This document shows positions 39,369 to 52,200 of a stretch of DNA of 64,000 nt, piece by piece. A model generated the notes under the pieces. That model worked only from the letters and a program-made list of their open reading frames with translations, did not search any database and was not told the origin of the DNA. Numbering within the stretch: the first letter of the stretch is position 1; each line of letters begins with the position of its first letter. The position numbers and the translations under genes were made by a program. This DNA is from Trichinella spiralis (lineage: Eukaryota > Nematoda > Enoplea > Trichinellida > Trichinellidae). The DNA lies in the NCBI GenBank assembly GCA_000181795.3, contig CM012954.1, forward strand, positions 12,142,435 to 12,206,434, written 5' to 3'.

Positions 39369-40736
39369 ATGGTAAGTATCTTCTTTTTGATACATTTGGA
39401 TGTTTGTTTTGGGTGTATTTCCGTGTGTTATTAATTTTATTTTGATAATTAGTCATTTGCTACGTTTGTGTAACGTGGAAGCTGTTTATTGTGTTAATGA
39501 TCTCATGTTTGTGTTTTTGAGCATGCAACTTGAAGAATTTTGCGTTGTTTGCTTGTGAATGAATTTCTGACATTATAGTTGAATGACTAATAGCATGTTT
39601 TCTTTTACCGTAGTCATCCGGGGTAACTGTTAATCCAGATTGTCGGACGACGTTTCAGCTTATGGCAGAAGGAAGAAAAGATCTACGTTACATCATTTTT
39701 AGCATTGTCAACGTAAGTGTTCTATACTAGTTTCGTTTATTTTGTTATACATATATTCATTATGTTAATGCTATGTTGACTTTTCATATCTTTTGAAACT
39801 GCACTGATGATTCATTATGTATAATAATAATTTGAAGATTGTTTAAAGTTAAGCCAATAGTTTGCCTAATATTTCAGTAGTTTTTTGATATGAAGTTATC
39901 GTTGAATTAATTGGAACTGCTGTAAAACGTAACGTTATCAAAGCATTCTTGTGTATTTAGTGATTGCGATGTATATTCGCATGCGTCGTTTCATTTATTC
40001 TTTGCTATTGGCGCGCAGTTGTTAAAGTTTTGCTAGTTGGTCAGACAATTATAGCTTTCTTTATGCCGGCGGCATTTATTATGGGCCACATTATTAGAAA
40101 CATTTGTGTTCTCTTTCTGTTGAGAAGAAACGCAGATACCCTTGTTACAAAATGACCTTGTCATAATTGTATAATATTTTAAAATTCAGTTGAAGAAAAG
40201 AGTTATACTCTGTTGCTTACAAGTGAAGTATTATTTTATTGGTGGTATAAGTATTTTTTAGGACAAAGAAGTTGTAGTTGAGAAAGCAATTTGTGAGGAC
40301 GATCTTCACAGTCGTCCAGATGATGATTATGCTGACAATTCTAAAACGGCATATCTGGAGTTTGTTGACGACTTAAAGCAGCTGACGGACAATTTTAACG
40401 ATTGTCGCTATGCTGTTTTTGATTTTAAATTTACCGGTAGCAGAGAAGGCGCTGGTGTTAGTAAAATGTCTAAAATTGTATTTTTGCAAGTGTAAGTTTA
40501 TTTTTGGTTATGAATGTATTGTTGACTTTTAATTAATGGAAGCTTGTGACTTTTATTACAGTTGCCCAGATGGAGCAAGTGTTAAGCGCAAAATGGTTTA
40601 TGCCAGCTCTGCTTCAGCGATCAAAGCAGCTCTTGGTACAAGCAAACTGATTTCATTGCAAATTTCTGATGAATCAGAGTTGTGCCACTCGGACATTTTG
40701 CGCAAATTGTGCAACAAATATTGTGATAGACGTTGA
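39369..40736 (+). CDS. unc-60: UNC-60A-type ADF/cofilin isoform
   Basis: An actin-depolymerising factor that binds and severs actin filaments. Exons 39369-39371 (only the initiator ATG), 39614-39712, 40262-40491 and 40562-40736 give 168 residues, close to the 165 of C. elegans UNC-60A. Seen: S-S-G-V at residues 2-5 (the regulatory N-terminal serine), R-Y-I-I-F, the divergent acidic insert D-D-D-Y-A-D-N, C-R-Y-A-V-F-D-F, K-I-V-F-L-Q-V-C-P-D, and the long actin-binding helix K-R-K-M-V-Y-A-S-S-A-S-A-I-K-A-A-L-G. All phases agree. Its methionine exon is also in phase with the downstream B exons. An AATAAA at 41,062 between the two exon sets can serve as the A-specific poly(A) signal. Confidence 0.95.
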
Positions 40737-41917
40737 GCTTCTTTTATAGGCATTTGGTCTGATTGACATAAGTATTACTTTGTGAAGAATTTTCGCCAAT
40801 TTTTTTAGTCATTTCCGTATTTATTATTCTACTTCCATTACTCATTGATAAATTACCACATTCCTTATTCCCACAAATATTTATGCTATGATCACCGCAA
40901 CAGTGGATTCGTCTTGAATATCAGCAATATTTCATGCTTGTTTTTTGTATTGGTAAGAAATGTGCGCAAGTATTGCTTATATTTGTGCCTCTTTTAACAT
41001 TGCAGAACGTGCATGATATTTCTGATGATGAAATACCCCGTGAGTTTTGCTTCTCTTGAAAAATAAAGTTTTGCATGATGTTTGCGTTGTTATGTATAAC
41101 ATGCATGCGTTTTTATTATTTGAAGATGAATATTTCACTCAAGCGGGTGAAAACATTTCAGGCATCTGGTGTGAAGATTGATCCGCAGTGCAAAAAAGAT
41201 TATGATGATATGCATAGTCGGAAGATGTATTCTTATTTAATTTTTCGTATTTCCGACGATGATACAACAATAATCGTTGAGAAGAAAGGTTTGAAAGGCG
41301 CATCATACAAGGAATTTCAAGATGTAAGCAAAGTTGTTTGCATCTTATAAAAAAAGAAAACAGATTTAATTCAAGTAGATACGTATGTACTAGTAGATTA
41401 TGTAACAAATAACCTGCAATGTGACAATACATACTGATAGTACTATTCACAGACTTTCATAGTAGACCAATTGAAGCTGGAAAATGGCTTCACGGTTTTG
41501 CTGAATGTTCTGTTTGCTGATATGTTGAAGGGTAGCGAAAAATAATGGTCATTTAGGAATTAGCTAAGGCAGTTGCGACGGGGAAGGAATGTCGCTATGG
41601 TTGTGTGGATGTGGAATTTGCCGTGCAACGTCAAGGGACAGAGTCGGTATCTTCCATTCGAAAAGTCGTTTTTGTCCAGTTGTAAGTTGGTTTTCAAAGC
41701 GAAGTGTCGTCTGTTTTCTTTTAGCAATACAGGGCATTATTCTTTCAGATGTCCTGACGATGCGCCTGTACGCAAACGGATGCTTTATGCTAGTTCAGTG
41801 CGTGGCTTGAAGTCCTGTCTCGGACTTGAAAGTCTGATGCAGATTCAAGCATCAGATATATCTGATTTAGATGAAAAGGCAATAAAGCACGAGCTAATGA
41901 CTCATCAACGCATGTAA
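39369..41917 (+). CDS. unc-60: UNC-60B-type ADF/cofilin isoform (alternative exons)
   Basis: The second isoform from the same locus: the methionine exon 39369-39371 spliced to 41162-41323, 41557-41681 and 41749-41917, giving 152 residues, exactly the length of C. elegans UNC-60B. Seen: A-S-G-V-K-I-D-P-Q-C, C-R-Y-G-C-V-D-V-E, V-V-F-V-Q-L-C-P-D-D-A-P-V, K-R-M-L-Y-A-S-S-V-R-G-L-K, and the end S-D-L-D-E-K-A-I-K-H-E-L-M, all B-type. No separate ATG precedes exon 2B in frame, so it must borrow the shared exon or be trans-spliced without a start, which supports alternative splicing. In C. elegans the B form is muscle-specific and A is non-muscle; expression here is inferred only. Confidence 0.92.
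41062..41067 (+). terminator. Candidate isoform-specific poly(A) signal inside unc-60
   Basis: AATAAA lies after the UNC-60A stop and before the first UNC-60B exon, so its use would commit a transcript to the A form. Confidence 0.4.
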
Positions 41918-42829
41918 CTGTTTTTGATGAGCCTTTTGTCAGTTAGCTCAAAATTTGCTGTTAACAGTAGTAGTTGTTCGCCTTATTTGTTAGACATTTT
42001 ATCACATATTTATTCTTCAGCTTTTTTCTGCCGTTGAACGCTGGTTATCATCCAAATATCTGGCGAATTGAATCAACTGTGCTTGTCCTTTTCTTTGAAG
42101 TTAATATTTTTTCATTTTCAGTGTTGCAAACATGTTGCTTCAAACAAAAGAAGCACATCATTTGAAACGTGAAACTGAATATGCTTTCAGAAACTGATGC
42201 TAGCTATTTATTATTATAGGGCTGATAGACAAATTCTGTAAACAAGAATGTGTGAATTCATTGAAAAGCGTAGATTGTTTATTTGTTGTTAAGTTGAATT
42301 GACAAAATATTTTTTTAATGTAAATTAGATTAAATTTTTTTAGTCATTGTACATGCTTATGAAAGATAAGAGCATTCGAATAGTAAATTTTCAATTATAC
42401 TGTATTTGTATTTTATGTTTTACCAAATAGATCGGAAAAACTGGAATATCTAGTTCAAATTGTAATGCTGTTATATCAAAAACCTACGTTTAACCTTTAG
42501 TGCAAAATGTAAAATACACGCTACAGTAATATTTTTGAAACAGAATTGGTCATTTTAAGGCATTCACAAAATTCAAAAGTTGAAAAATAGAATTGGTAAA
42601 TACGTAATAATTAGGAATTATGTTTGACAGGAGAATCAAGTCAATGAAAATGAAATTGCACAAATGTTATTGCTAAAATCAAACGAAAAGAAATGGCTGA
42701 AAAATAAGCCTAATTAATTAGTTGAAAAATTGCTTTCATTGCTATTATTATTATCATTAATATCACATTTGTCATTTTCTTATCTTGAAAATTAAATTAA
42801 AATTCATAATTAGAACAAGACATATTGTA
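41918..42829. other. Intergenic region between unc-60 and tRNA-Cys
   Basis: No supported gene; AT-rich 3' flank of unc-60. Confidence 0.55.
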
Positions 42830-42901
42830 GGGGGTATAGCTCAGTGGTAGAGCATTCGACTGCAGATCGAGAGGTCCCCGGTTCAAACCCGGGTGCCCCC
42901 T
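42830..42901 (+). tRNA. tRNA-Cys (GCA)
   Basis: A 72-base cloverleaf. The acceptor stem GGGGGTA pairs with TGCCCCC. The D arm (GCTC...GAGC) follows, then the anticodon loop CTGCAGA with anticodon GCA, and the T arm CCCGG-TTCAAAC-CCGGG with the intact B box. No intron. A T run (TTTTT) begins 5 bases after the discriminator base, as expected for Pol III termination. It is solitary, between unc-60 and the transporter gene. Confidence 0.97.
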
Positions 42902-43338
42902 GATGTTTTTCTCAACCTTACTTTCTATTCCTGAAAAGATACATATTCAAGATTCATTCATAGTTGATCATATTTTACCTCCATATGCACAGCTTTAATT
43001 CTCATAGCATTTTAACTGCTACATTTGCTCAAAATAAGCAAGTTCTAACCAAAGTAGTGTAGGCATATTCTTCATCTGTTTAAATATATTCTTATAATTT
43101 TATAATTTAAAACTAATAATTTCAATAACTATAGAATAATAATGTCATTGTAAGTTGTCAAATTTTTATTTTAACTACGAATTACAGTATATGATAACTC
43201 AAGATGCACTTTTAGCTTTTTATCAAAAAGACTGTGGAAGTAGTACCTGGTCGAAATATCAATGTTTTACTGTGATTAATTGAAGCAAGGCACTTATTAA
43301 TTGAGTACTAGTAAGCTTGTTTATGAATTTACTTGTCT

Positions 43339-43403
43339 GAAATGCAATGCAATGAAATGCACATTCATGCGAATGCATTTGCATTTTATTTATTGCATTG
43401 CTT
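43339..43403. repeat. Imperfect inverted repeat (GCAATGCAAT arms)
   Basis: GCAATGCAAT in the left arm and ATTGCATTGC in the right arm can pair, with further ATGCA pairing inside. Confidence 0.45.
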
Positions 43404-43841
43404 TATGCTGTTTTCTTCACTGGTAAATGATAATGCATGTGAATGAACTAAAGCACGATGAATTCTGTTGTACTTTACTGCATTAAATTTGAAATTGGCA
43501 GTCTGTTATTTGTTGTAAAGCACCGACTGGAGTATTTATTTGCGCACCACGGGAAAATGAAACTTATCGAATTTTTTGTAACACTTTGTAACTCAAAATT
43601 GAATGAAGAAATGTTAAAATAACTATCTATTTTAATGATTAACAGTCTTTTGAGACTTTGTGAGCACGTTAATGTTCATTAGTAAGTCAATCCGCTTTAA
43701 ATTATTTAATAGGTATATAATGTTGTACTTGAAATGTAACAGTTTAGCATACAACGCTATTCATTGCCCTTTTCTGCAGTTTAGTTTGATAAATAATAAC
43801 AGTTTTCGTACAGTGAACCCATTTAATAATTATATATAAGC

Positions 43842-43862
43842 ATGTGTGTGTGTGTGTGTGTG
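43842..43862. repeat. (TG)n dinucleotide microsatellite
   Basis: About ten tandem TG units. Confidence 0.9.
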
Positions 43863-44136
43863 TATTATTCGTTTTGGCATGCTGAAAGAACGATATTAAT
43901 TTAGCATGAAAATGAAATAAATTTCTTTCTTCATGTTCTAATTGGGAAATCAACAGATGGCGGAAATGTTGCAATTTGTGATTTGATACAATTTCTTTAC
44001 AGTAATTGTGATATTTAAGTATCAATTTAAAAGTTTATTTTTATTCAATGATAAGTTGGTTATTTAAAATATGATATGATATGATATAAGTTGGTTACTT
44101 AAAAATTTAATTTATTCAATTGTGGATAAAAAATTA

Positions 44137-45915
44137 ATGCATTTTAGTTTGGTTTATTCACCGATGAAGCTCTGTCGAACAAAGTGCACTGTGACTGGTC
44201 CTGAGTTGTTTTTATTTCTAATTGGCATCAGCATTGGCTTGTACATAAGTGCTTATTCTCCGTTTATACTTTTCAAAGTGTGCCTGAATTATGTCTCCTC
44301 CAACAGTCTCAGCAGTGTTGACTGCATGTCGATTACAAATTCGACAGTTCAAAGTAAGGTCGAAGCGGAAGCGTCTGTTTATTTGGTATTTCTTCAACTG
44401 GCCAACACAATTCCCGGCATATTCAGCGTTCTATTAGTATCTGCATGGTCAGATGCACATGGAAGGAAGTTGCCACTTCTCTGCTGCTCTGCCGGTTGCA
44501 TTGTAAGCTCGGCATTGATGATCGCATTTGCAGTTTATCCCTCTTTGTCGATACATTATTTACTATTTCCGCAAATCATTTTTGGCTTTTTCGATCCGCT
44601 GTTTTTGTTCAGTTTCTGTTTTGCAATGATCACTGACGTCGTCAACGTTCCATCTCAAGTTGCGGTACGTATGGGAATAGCGACTGGTTTGTTGTTTCTG
44701 GGCATTCTGATCGGCAATTTAAGCTGCAGTTTGATCGAAGCTCAGCTGCAATACAGCTACGGCTATGTTTTTCTGGCGAGCACAGTGGTGTCAGCTGTCA
44801 GCTTTTTCTGTGCTGTACTGTTCCTTCGTGAAACTCGCTTCCTTCGAGATGAACAACAACAACAACACGAACAGCAGCAACATCCTATCGGACAAAAAAC
44901 TTTAAAAGAACTAATCATCACCGATGGAATCATGGAATACGTCTCCACGCTGGTCAAAGTCAGATCTGAATCGAAACGAAAATTGCTGTGGATATCGTTG
45001 ACAATATTCCTCGGCTTGTACATGTGCGACAACGGTAAGCGACAAATAATGTTGATGATTGTTTAATGTTAAATGAGCAAATGATTGTTGCATTGAACAA
45101 CACAGGCATTGGAAGTTTGCAGTTGCTGTATGTCAAACTCTCTCCGCTTACCTTCACAGACTCTGAGTACAGTCTTATGTTGTCTGTTCAACGGTCCTTC
45201 GCCGTCGTCTCGACAATCGGTCTTCCTTACATGTTCAAACGAATCGGCTGGCATGACACATCGCTCATCCTCGTTGGTATTGCTTTGTCAATATTTAAGA
45301 CAACTCTTTTCGCCACCAGCACCAATCAGTACATGGTTTTCTTCTGTAAGTAGTCGTTCAACTGTTTTATTCATTCATTGGACGTTCGTTTTTTCCCCAA
45401 GCCTCTGCATTCGGTGGTTTGTCAACGGTTTATTTTCCTGCTTTTCGGTCGTTTCTCTCCAGCTTAGTGGAACGCTACGAGACAGGTTAATTCACCTTCA
45501 AATTCGATAACACACTATTCATTTACTAATTTATGCTTGCTTTTCTTCAAGTTCGCCTTTTTTCAACTATTGCCATGCTTGAACAACTCAGTCCGGTATT
45601 GTCAACGATCGTATTCAATTTCCTCTATGCCAAGTTGGTAACAGTATATTCAGGTTTTGTTTTCATGTTTTCATCGGCTGTGAAACTGATCTTCTTTGTC
45701 ATAATGGGGTAATTATATATATATTGTTTTTTTAATTTAATGTTCTCTGAAATGAAATTCTTCTTCTGTTAACTGTCGTGAATTAATAATACATTTATCT
45801 TTCTAGGTGGATATATTGGAAAACTCGAATCAAAAGTGTTCAACATACTGCTACAGTTGAAGTGGATAAGTCAGATTTGATAGATGAGGAAAACAACAAC
45901 AGCGATACAACTTGA
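44137..45915 (+). CDS. Major-facilitator transporter, SLC46 (proton-coupled folate/heme carrier-like)
   Basis: A plasma- or organelle-membrane transporter of 495 residues from five exons: 44137-45034, 45106-45345, 45402-45485, 45552-45708 and 45807-45915; all phases agree. Seen: TM1 near residues 20-45, a glycosylated extracellular loop (N-S-T), the MFS signature A-W-S-D-A-H-G-R-K-L-P-L-L between TM2 and TM3 (about 108-120), a long cytoplasmic loop with a polyglutamine run (Q-Q-Q-Q-Q-H-E-Q-Q-Q), and a second six-helix half. The C terminus is acidic and Asn-rich. The loop pattern and length fit SLC46, whose members carry folates or heme-like solutes; the substrate here is unknown. The frame is open upstream to 44122 but without ATG; the Met at 44164 is an alternative start. 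Confidence 0.85.
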
Positions 45916-46231
45916 ATTCCACAACCGTATTCATTGCGCACTTGTTGTTTGAGTTAATCTTTTGCTTCATCATCCATTATCTCATTTGCACAATTATCAC
46001 TTTCTGAACAGGTAATCTAACAGAATATATGCATATAAAAAGCAAAGGTATTTTTACGCAAAGGAAAGAATTAAAAATAAAACGGTGATGAATTTAATGA
46101 CTAGTTATGAAACGAAGTAAATAATAAACATGTTAACTATTACCAGATAAAGTAAAAAATGTTTAAGAGAACAATTTCCACGCTCATATGATATATATAC
46201 ATATCATCACCCAGCCACTACAAACATTGTT
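45916..46231. other. Convergent 3' ends of the transporter gene and ubr-1
   Basis: About 300 AT-rich bases with no open frame of note. Confidence 0.5.
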
Positions 46232-49200
46232 TTACAAGAAAGTCCAACTGATGGACAGATGATGTGCTTCATCCGAGCTCGTGATCTTTTCCGGAACATT
46301 GTGAAAATACCAAATTTTCTTCAACGCCTCATATTTGTCTTCTCGCAACGTCAGCGGCTTGCCACGTCTATAGAACAAGTCATGCTCCCCAAATTTATCC
46401 CGGTATGGACCGTCCAACAGACAGCCCTGGAAACGATCGTACAGCATAATTACTTGACACGATCGGACGCTTGAAAGTGAAACAAAATTTCAAATAAATA
46501 ATACAAATAAATAAGCAGAGATGAAAAAAAAATCATACTTCAAAAAAAGACCTGTACCACCTGAACATTTGAACGAGTGGAAACAGACGGCTCCGACGCT
46601 TTCTTCTCTTGTGATGCTATGGCGGCAACAATGACTTCGATAACACAATACCTCACCACAGATAAGACAAAGTGCCGGTGACAAGCACCCACGTTTTAAA
46701 GATGGACAGCTAAAAGAATAATAAAATTCAAACATGATAATTGCTTATAATCAATACAAAATGATGAAAATTAAAACTGACCAATCAATCATAATGTTAC
46801 TCACTTGGCTTTGGAAACTTTAACTAACAGTTCCACATATGCTGCTGGTAGTTGAAACAACGACTGCGGTCGGATTGGTAAAGCGCACGCTTTTTCATGT
46901 TTCTGATTTTCGGGTCGACTATTTACGAATTTCTGTGCTAGCGTCTCACCGGAAAACCAACTGTTTAAAACAACAAACCATATGAAAAATAATTTTATGT
47001 AAAAACCAACAAAAAAAAAGTACAAAGCAAAGAGCAGTATAAAATCACCTTTCCATCATTTTAGCATTGACAAGCTTCATCAAATCGACCATGTTTTCTG
47101 GAAGACCAAGATAACGGCACAATGGTTGGAAATCGTCCACATTGTAATCTAAAGGAATCGTAAATGGAAAAATCAATTAACAACATAGTTGTCATCATAC
47201 TTCGTAATGCTTCGGGTGGAACAATGCGTGTCAAAGCGTTGAAAAACAATGCGGATAAGCGCAAAAATTTGCGTACATATTCTTTAAATGTACAAAATCG
47301 TTTGAACAATTCAGCCTGCTCAAAGTTCGACAGTGGACTGTCCATTGAGGCAATGTTGTAGAACATTTTGGACAGTTGAACATACGCATCGCATTCAAGA
47401 TGGCAAATCGACTGCTTCTGTTCTGCAGTGATTTCTTCCAGTTGCGAACTGGGCAAATTACACGTACTCCACAACGCTTGAAGCAGATAACCAGTGAAAA
47501 CCATCAAAAATGTCTGGTGTTCAAAATAGCCAAACGTCGGAATTGGACGCATATCATGTACATCAGTGGGAAAACAAAACGCCGGAAATAGAATGACTTG
47601 AACCTAAAAAATCAAAGTAAAAATATGCTATCCAAAATTATTTCCAATTTAAAATTTTCAAACTTACCAGAGATGTGAACAAATCAATATCAAGAATAGT
47701 AAAGGATTCGGATGGGGAGAACCAAGGTTGAAGAACTTCATTCAATGCTATTTTCATCTGAGGTGCAGGTGTAACCCATGCGTACAGCATCACAGAGTTG
47801 GTCAATGTGTACAATGTACAACACTAAGCATACAAATAAATAAATATACATATATATAATATGAATCACAAAAGATTATTCACTTGTCGTTTAGAAAAAG
47901 CACCAAACAATGGTTTCCTTTCCAACTGCAATTCGTGCTCCAATGATCTCAACGTATAAGCGACTGTCGCTGCGACGATGAACAACGCATTCCTATCATT
48001 TCTGGGTTCCACCGGTCCTTGACATGACTGTAATGATAATAAAAACAAAACTAATCAACTCACATAAAAATCTGTAAAATCTAAAAAAAGCTTGCTTCGT
48101 GCAATGCCATTGGAAAAAATTTCAATGTTTCTTCCACATTGTTCGCTTTCCAAGAAAACCTGAATTAATTAGATAATAATTTCAACAATGGCATAATTTA
48201 AAAATAAAAATGAAACAAACAAAGAACAACAACAATAATGATAACAATAATAATTATTATTATACCATCTCAAACTCCAAACTGCAACAGTTCGCTCATC
48301 AGATGCGCTAACACCTTTTTCCAGCGCCACGCGCATCAAAGCTCCCTCTCTAATGTTATTCAACAGTTCGTCACTAGCTAAAATAGAAGCAAACAATTCA
48401 TATCTCGAATGCCGCATAAAAGTGTTTATAAAAATTTTTCTCTTCTTCTTACATGCAATCGCTGTGCCATTAACAACAACATCATAGCCTTCTGCTTGAA
48501 AATAATCTTTCAAATTGATTTCATCATTGCTTATCTCGGTAAAGTGATAAACACTGGACATAAAGTTGAACCATCTCAACTGAAGTTCTTTTCCAGAGAG
48601 CCATCTCAAAATAAACAAAATTCAAATAAATAAACAAATAAACAAAACTAATCTCACTTTTCCGAGGTTAACATTGTCATTGGAGATAACAATGGCAAAA
48701 CACCGTTCGAAACTCTTTTACAAACGGAACAAAAAAATTCATTCCTCTTGGCTCGAAACAATGGATAACGGTCGCTGTTCGTACGATTTCGCAGCATCAT
48801 TCTCAAGCATGCCCTTTTGGAGACAAAGAAAAATATTCAAATTCAGTAAAAGAAATAAAAAAATGTCCCTCATCTTCATTCACTTACTCTTTGAAACAAG
48901 TGAAATGCAACGGATGTCCACATGCATTCGCGTACAAACCGTAATTCAATTCAAACGGCACATACAACGGATATTTCCAATTGTACTTGTTTTCAACTTT
49001 TCGTTCGTAAACATTGCAAAAAATTCGTGATCTAAACAATAATTAAAAAACAAGCACAACCATATCCTCCGTCTCGTCAAATTATTGACAAAAATGCTTA
49101 CAACTGCATGAACATAGGAAATACAACAGAATCACTCGAATCGGACAAGCTCGTCGTTTCCAGACAAACTACACACTGCGCAGTGCATGATTCCAAAATC

Positions 49201-52200
49201 TTCGTTTCACTTTGATCAGGGCCTATTGCTACTGGAAACTCTTCTTTGGACAATTTTCTGAACAATTATTATTATTATAACAAACATCATATCAGATAAT
49301 AATATATAATGCAAATTCAGTTCATTGAACATTCAGTTTTATCTTGAGTAAACAAAACTGAAAACCTACCTCAATTCAAAACTAACATCATCTTCTTCTA
49401 TCGAATTCTTAGCATGCGCAACCAACATATCTTGGTTCTTCTGCAAAAGAAAAAAAAGAAAAGAAAAAGTCATGCATTATTTGCAATGAATGTCAATTAT
49501 CTCTCCCAGAAAACAATATTAACAGTGAAAATGAAAAATATGCTAATATTCACATCAACAAACTGATTAGATAAATTCTTCATAGTCAGCATGGCGTTTT
49601 GACGATGACGCATTGCATTTTTGTGACGCTGCTTTCTGCGTTCTTCTTCTTTCGTCACCTCGTCCGGCGAACTTTCATCAGGATACTGTTCTTCTATTAA
49701 AAATGCATATTCCTCATCCAAATGTTTTCCTTCTTTTTTAAACTTTTTCAACGCATCCACTGCCTTGAATCTCTGAATAAACAATCATCAAAAATATTAT
49801 TCAAAAAAACAAATTATATCATCACACTAACCGCAATGGCCCATTTGAGTAACAGATCAATCGAAGGTATGACATCGCCTACCAACTTTTCCATCATTTG
49901 CAATAAATTCATACCATCCATCGTGGTCGACAAAGCATTGTCGGTAAAATTGCTGCAATTTAAAAAATGTAAATTCTAATTTCATGCAAATATTTTAAAA
50001 AATACATTTGATTAGTAGAATCCACTTGTTCTCCTTCAGATGGAGGGCGATATTCTTGCCACTGACGAAATTCATCATTCAAAGCCATACCAATGAGAAA
50101 AATAGCGCGTTCCAACTGACCATCGCTGTGCAATGGCAACGACAACAATTTACGACGCAATATCAACTGCAAAATCAGTATCATCGTATCTGATGCATAT
50201 ATGGACAACAAATTGACAAATGCTGGCTTAAATTTCGGTGCCATCGGCGGCGGACAAGCTACAAGACAAAATAAGACACATGTGCAAAGACACAAAAAAC
50301 ACAATTATCAATTTGAAAAGAAAATCATTTCACCTTGCATATCCAAAGGTTGGTCTGTTCGAAGTGTTTGCTGATATTCGTATGAGTCAAAAGACATTTT
50401 CTTAGTGTAAAACCAATTGAACTTATTGTATTCCGGTAGCAATTCACTTTTCAGTGAAAATATACTCTCTCTGCTACTGGCTGATTCTCTGAAAAAGGAA
50501 AAACAATAGGTCACATCATAGAGCAAGTTCAATTCGTTCAATATGTTACTGGAAATTGGCAACAGATGACAGGATATCTTCCAAAAAAGCATCTTCGGAT
50601 CCATCTCTTCCCAAAAAATCATCAATTGCACTGAATGTTGCTGGCCGCTGGCAGAGCATTTGCACAACCAGTCGACGAAGTGCATCATCTTTCTTCACCT
50701 CTCCCACACCACGTGTCCAACGTTCGCCTACAAATAATAATCCCTTCGATACTAAAACAAGCAAACAAACAAACTGTGCATCTATTTGCTATCTTCTATA
50801 TACCAAGTATCATGATAAACAATTGCAAATAATCTTCGGCAACCAATACTGTATGCAAACGTTGTCGACCACTAGAAAACTGTGACATTTCATCCGCTTT
50901 ACTCATTAACCTGTAAATATAAAAACAAATTTCGAAAATAAAATATATTCAATATATCAAATTCATATCTTCACTTTGCCCAGTTGCACAAATCAAATTT
51001 CACCAGTGCTTGAATGAGCAGCTTATCTGCACTGTGCATTAACGATCCAGCAACCTAAACCATTAAACCATCAATTTAGTCATACTTCTTCTCATTTTAT
51101 TATTGTTTATTCACCTGCAACATCACCACATCCTTTTGAAACATTGAACTTCTGGTCACAGGATGAGTGTAATATTGATACTAAAAAATAATTTATTCAA
51201 ACAAAAGTAACAGTGAAAAAAAAAATAAATAATGCAATTACGCTATAAGCAATAGGCCGGTGATTTCGAAACCACATGCCAGCGTTGTACTGCGCCACAG
51301 CAGAAAGAATACGCAAAGGGTACTCGTACCATTCGCAGGGTGGAGAATGAGAAACCGGCAAAACCATCCATTCTTGTTTCGAAACATTATGCTCCATCAA
51401 AGCTGTAAATAATGCTGAAAAAGAACAGACAAGATGTAGATAAACAGCTTCCAACTGGAAACATTTATACTGCGCTGCTTGCTTACTGCAAAGCATTCTC
51501 AAAGTAGGAATATGAAAAGAAACTGGATCTTTAGTTGAATCGTATGGAATACATTCTTCAACTTTACCACCAACTAAAAATTGCACGACGTGCAGAAATT
51601 GCTCATTAAAAAAAACATTTTTTTTTCATCTAATTGCTACACTGCTCACTTTTATAAGAAACTGCCGTGTCATTGCTGCGCAAATGAAAGAGAGACATTT
51701 GGAATCTAGTTTGTAAAAAGAATTCCGTGGCCAAACGTCTCTTAAGAAAAAATTAGCATCAGAAATAGATCAGAAATGCTCGTCTTACTGAACAGATTTC
51801 GCTCACGTTTGCAAAGGCCCACTTTGCGAAATATTTCATCGCGGGAGCCAAAGATAAAAAAACTGTAAAACCACATTCCCACAACAATTCATAACGGGTT
51901 GATTCGTTAAGGATCCGTATCATTGCATCCATACCATCCATTCGTGCCAACAATTCCAAAAAACCCCCGTAACCAATAGTTACTCCTTGTAATAATTCTT
52001 TGTCAAATTCATCCAACTGCGTTGGTAGACTGTTCAACAAATATCTGAAAGAATAATTTTAAAAAATCACATTATCGTCAAATATAATGCACTTCCTTTT
52101 TTTTTATTTTACTTACCTAAAATCCTCAAACATGCTAACAACACGTTTAATATTTCCACGCTGTTCAGTATCCACAAACTTAAAAACTCTGTCATCTGAA

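Larger units (their letters stand above)
42902..44136. other. Intergenic region between tRNA-Cys and the SLC46-like gene
   Basis: No supported protein gene. It contains an imperfect hairpin at 43,339-43,403, a (TG)n run at 43,842-43,862 and a short TGATA repeat near 44,070-44,090. The minus frame 43744-44025 runs through the TG repeat and is rejected. Confidence 0.55.

Noticed and set aside
44122-44136. Upstream extension of the transporter start
   Set aside because: The frame is open but begins at GTG, not used as a normal start in animal nuclear genes; the ATG at 44137 is preferred.
46259-46474. Plus-strand ORF over the ubr-1 C terminus
   Set aside because: Antisense shadow of the last ubr-1 exon.
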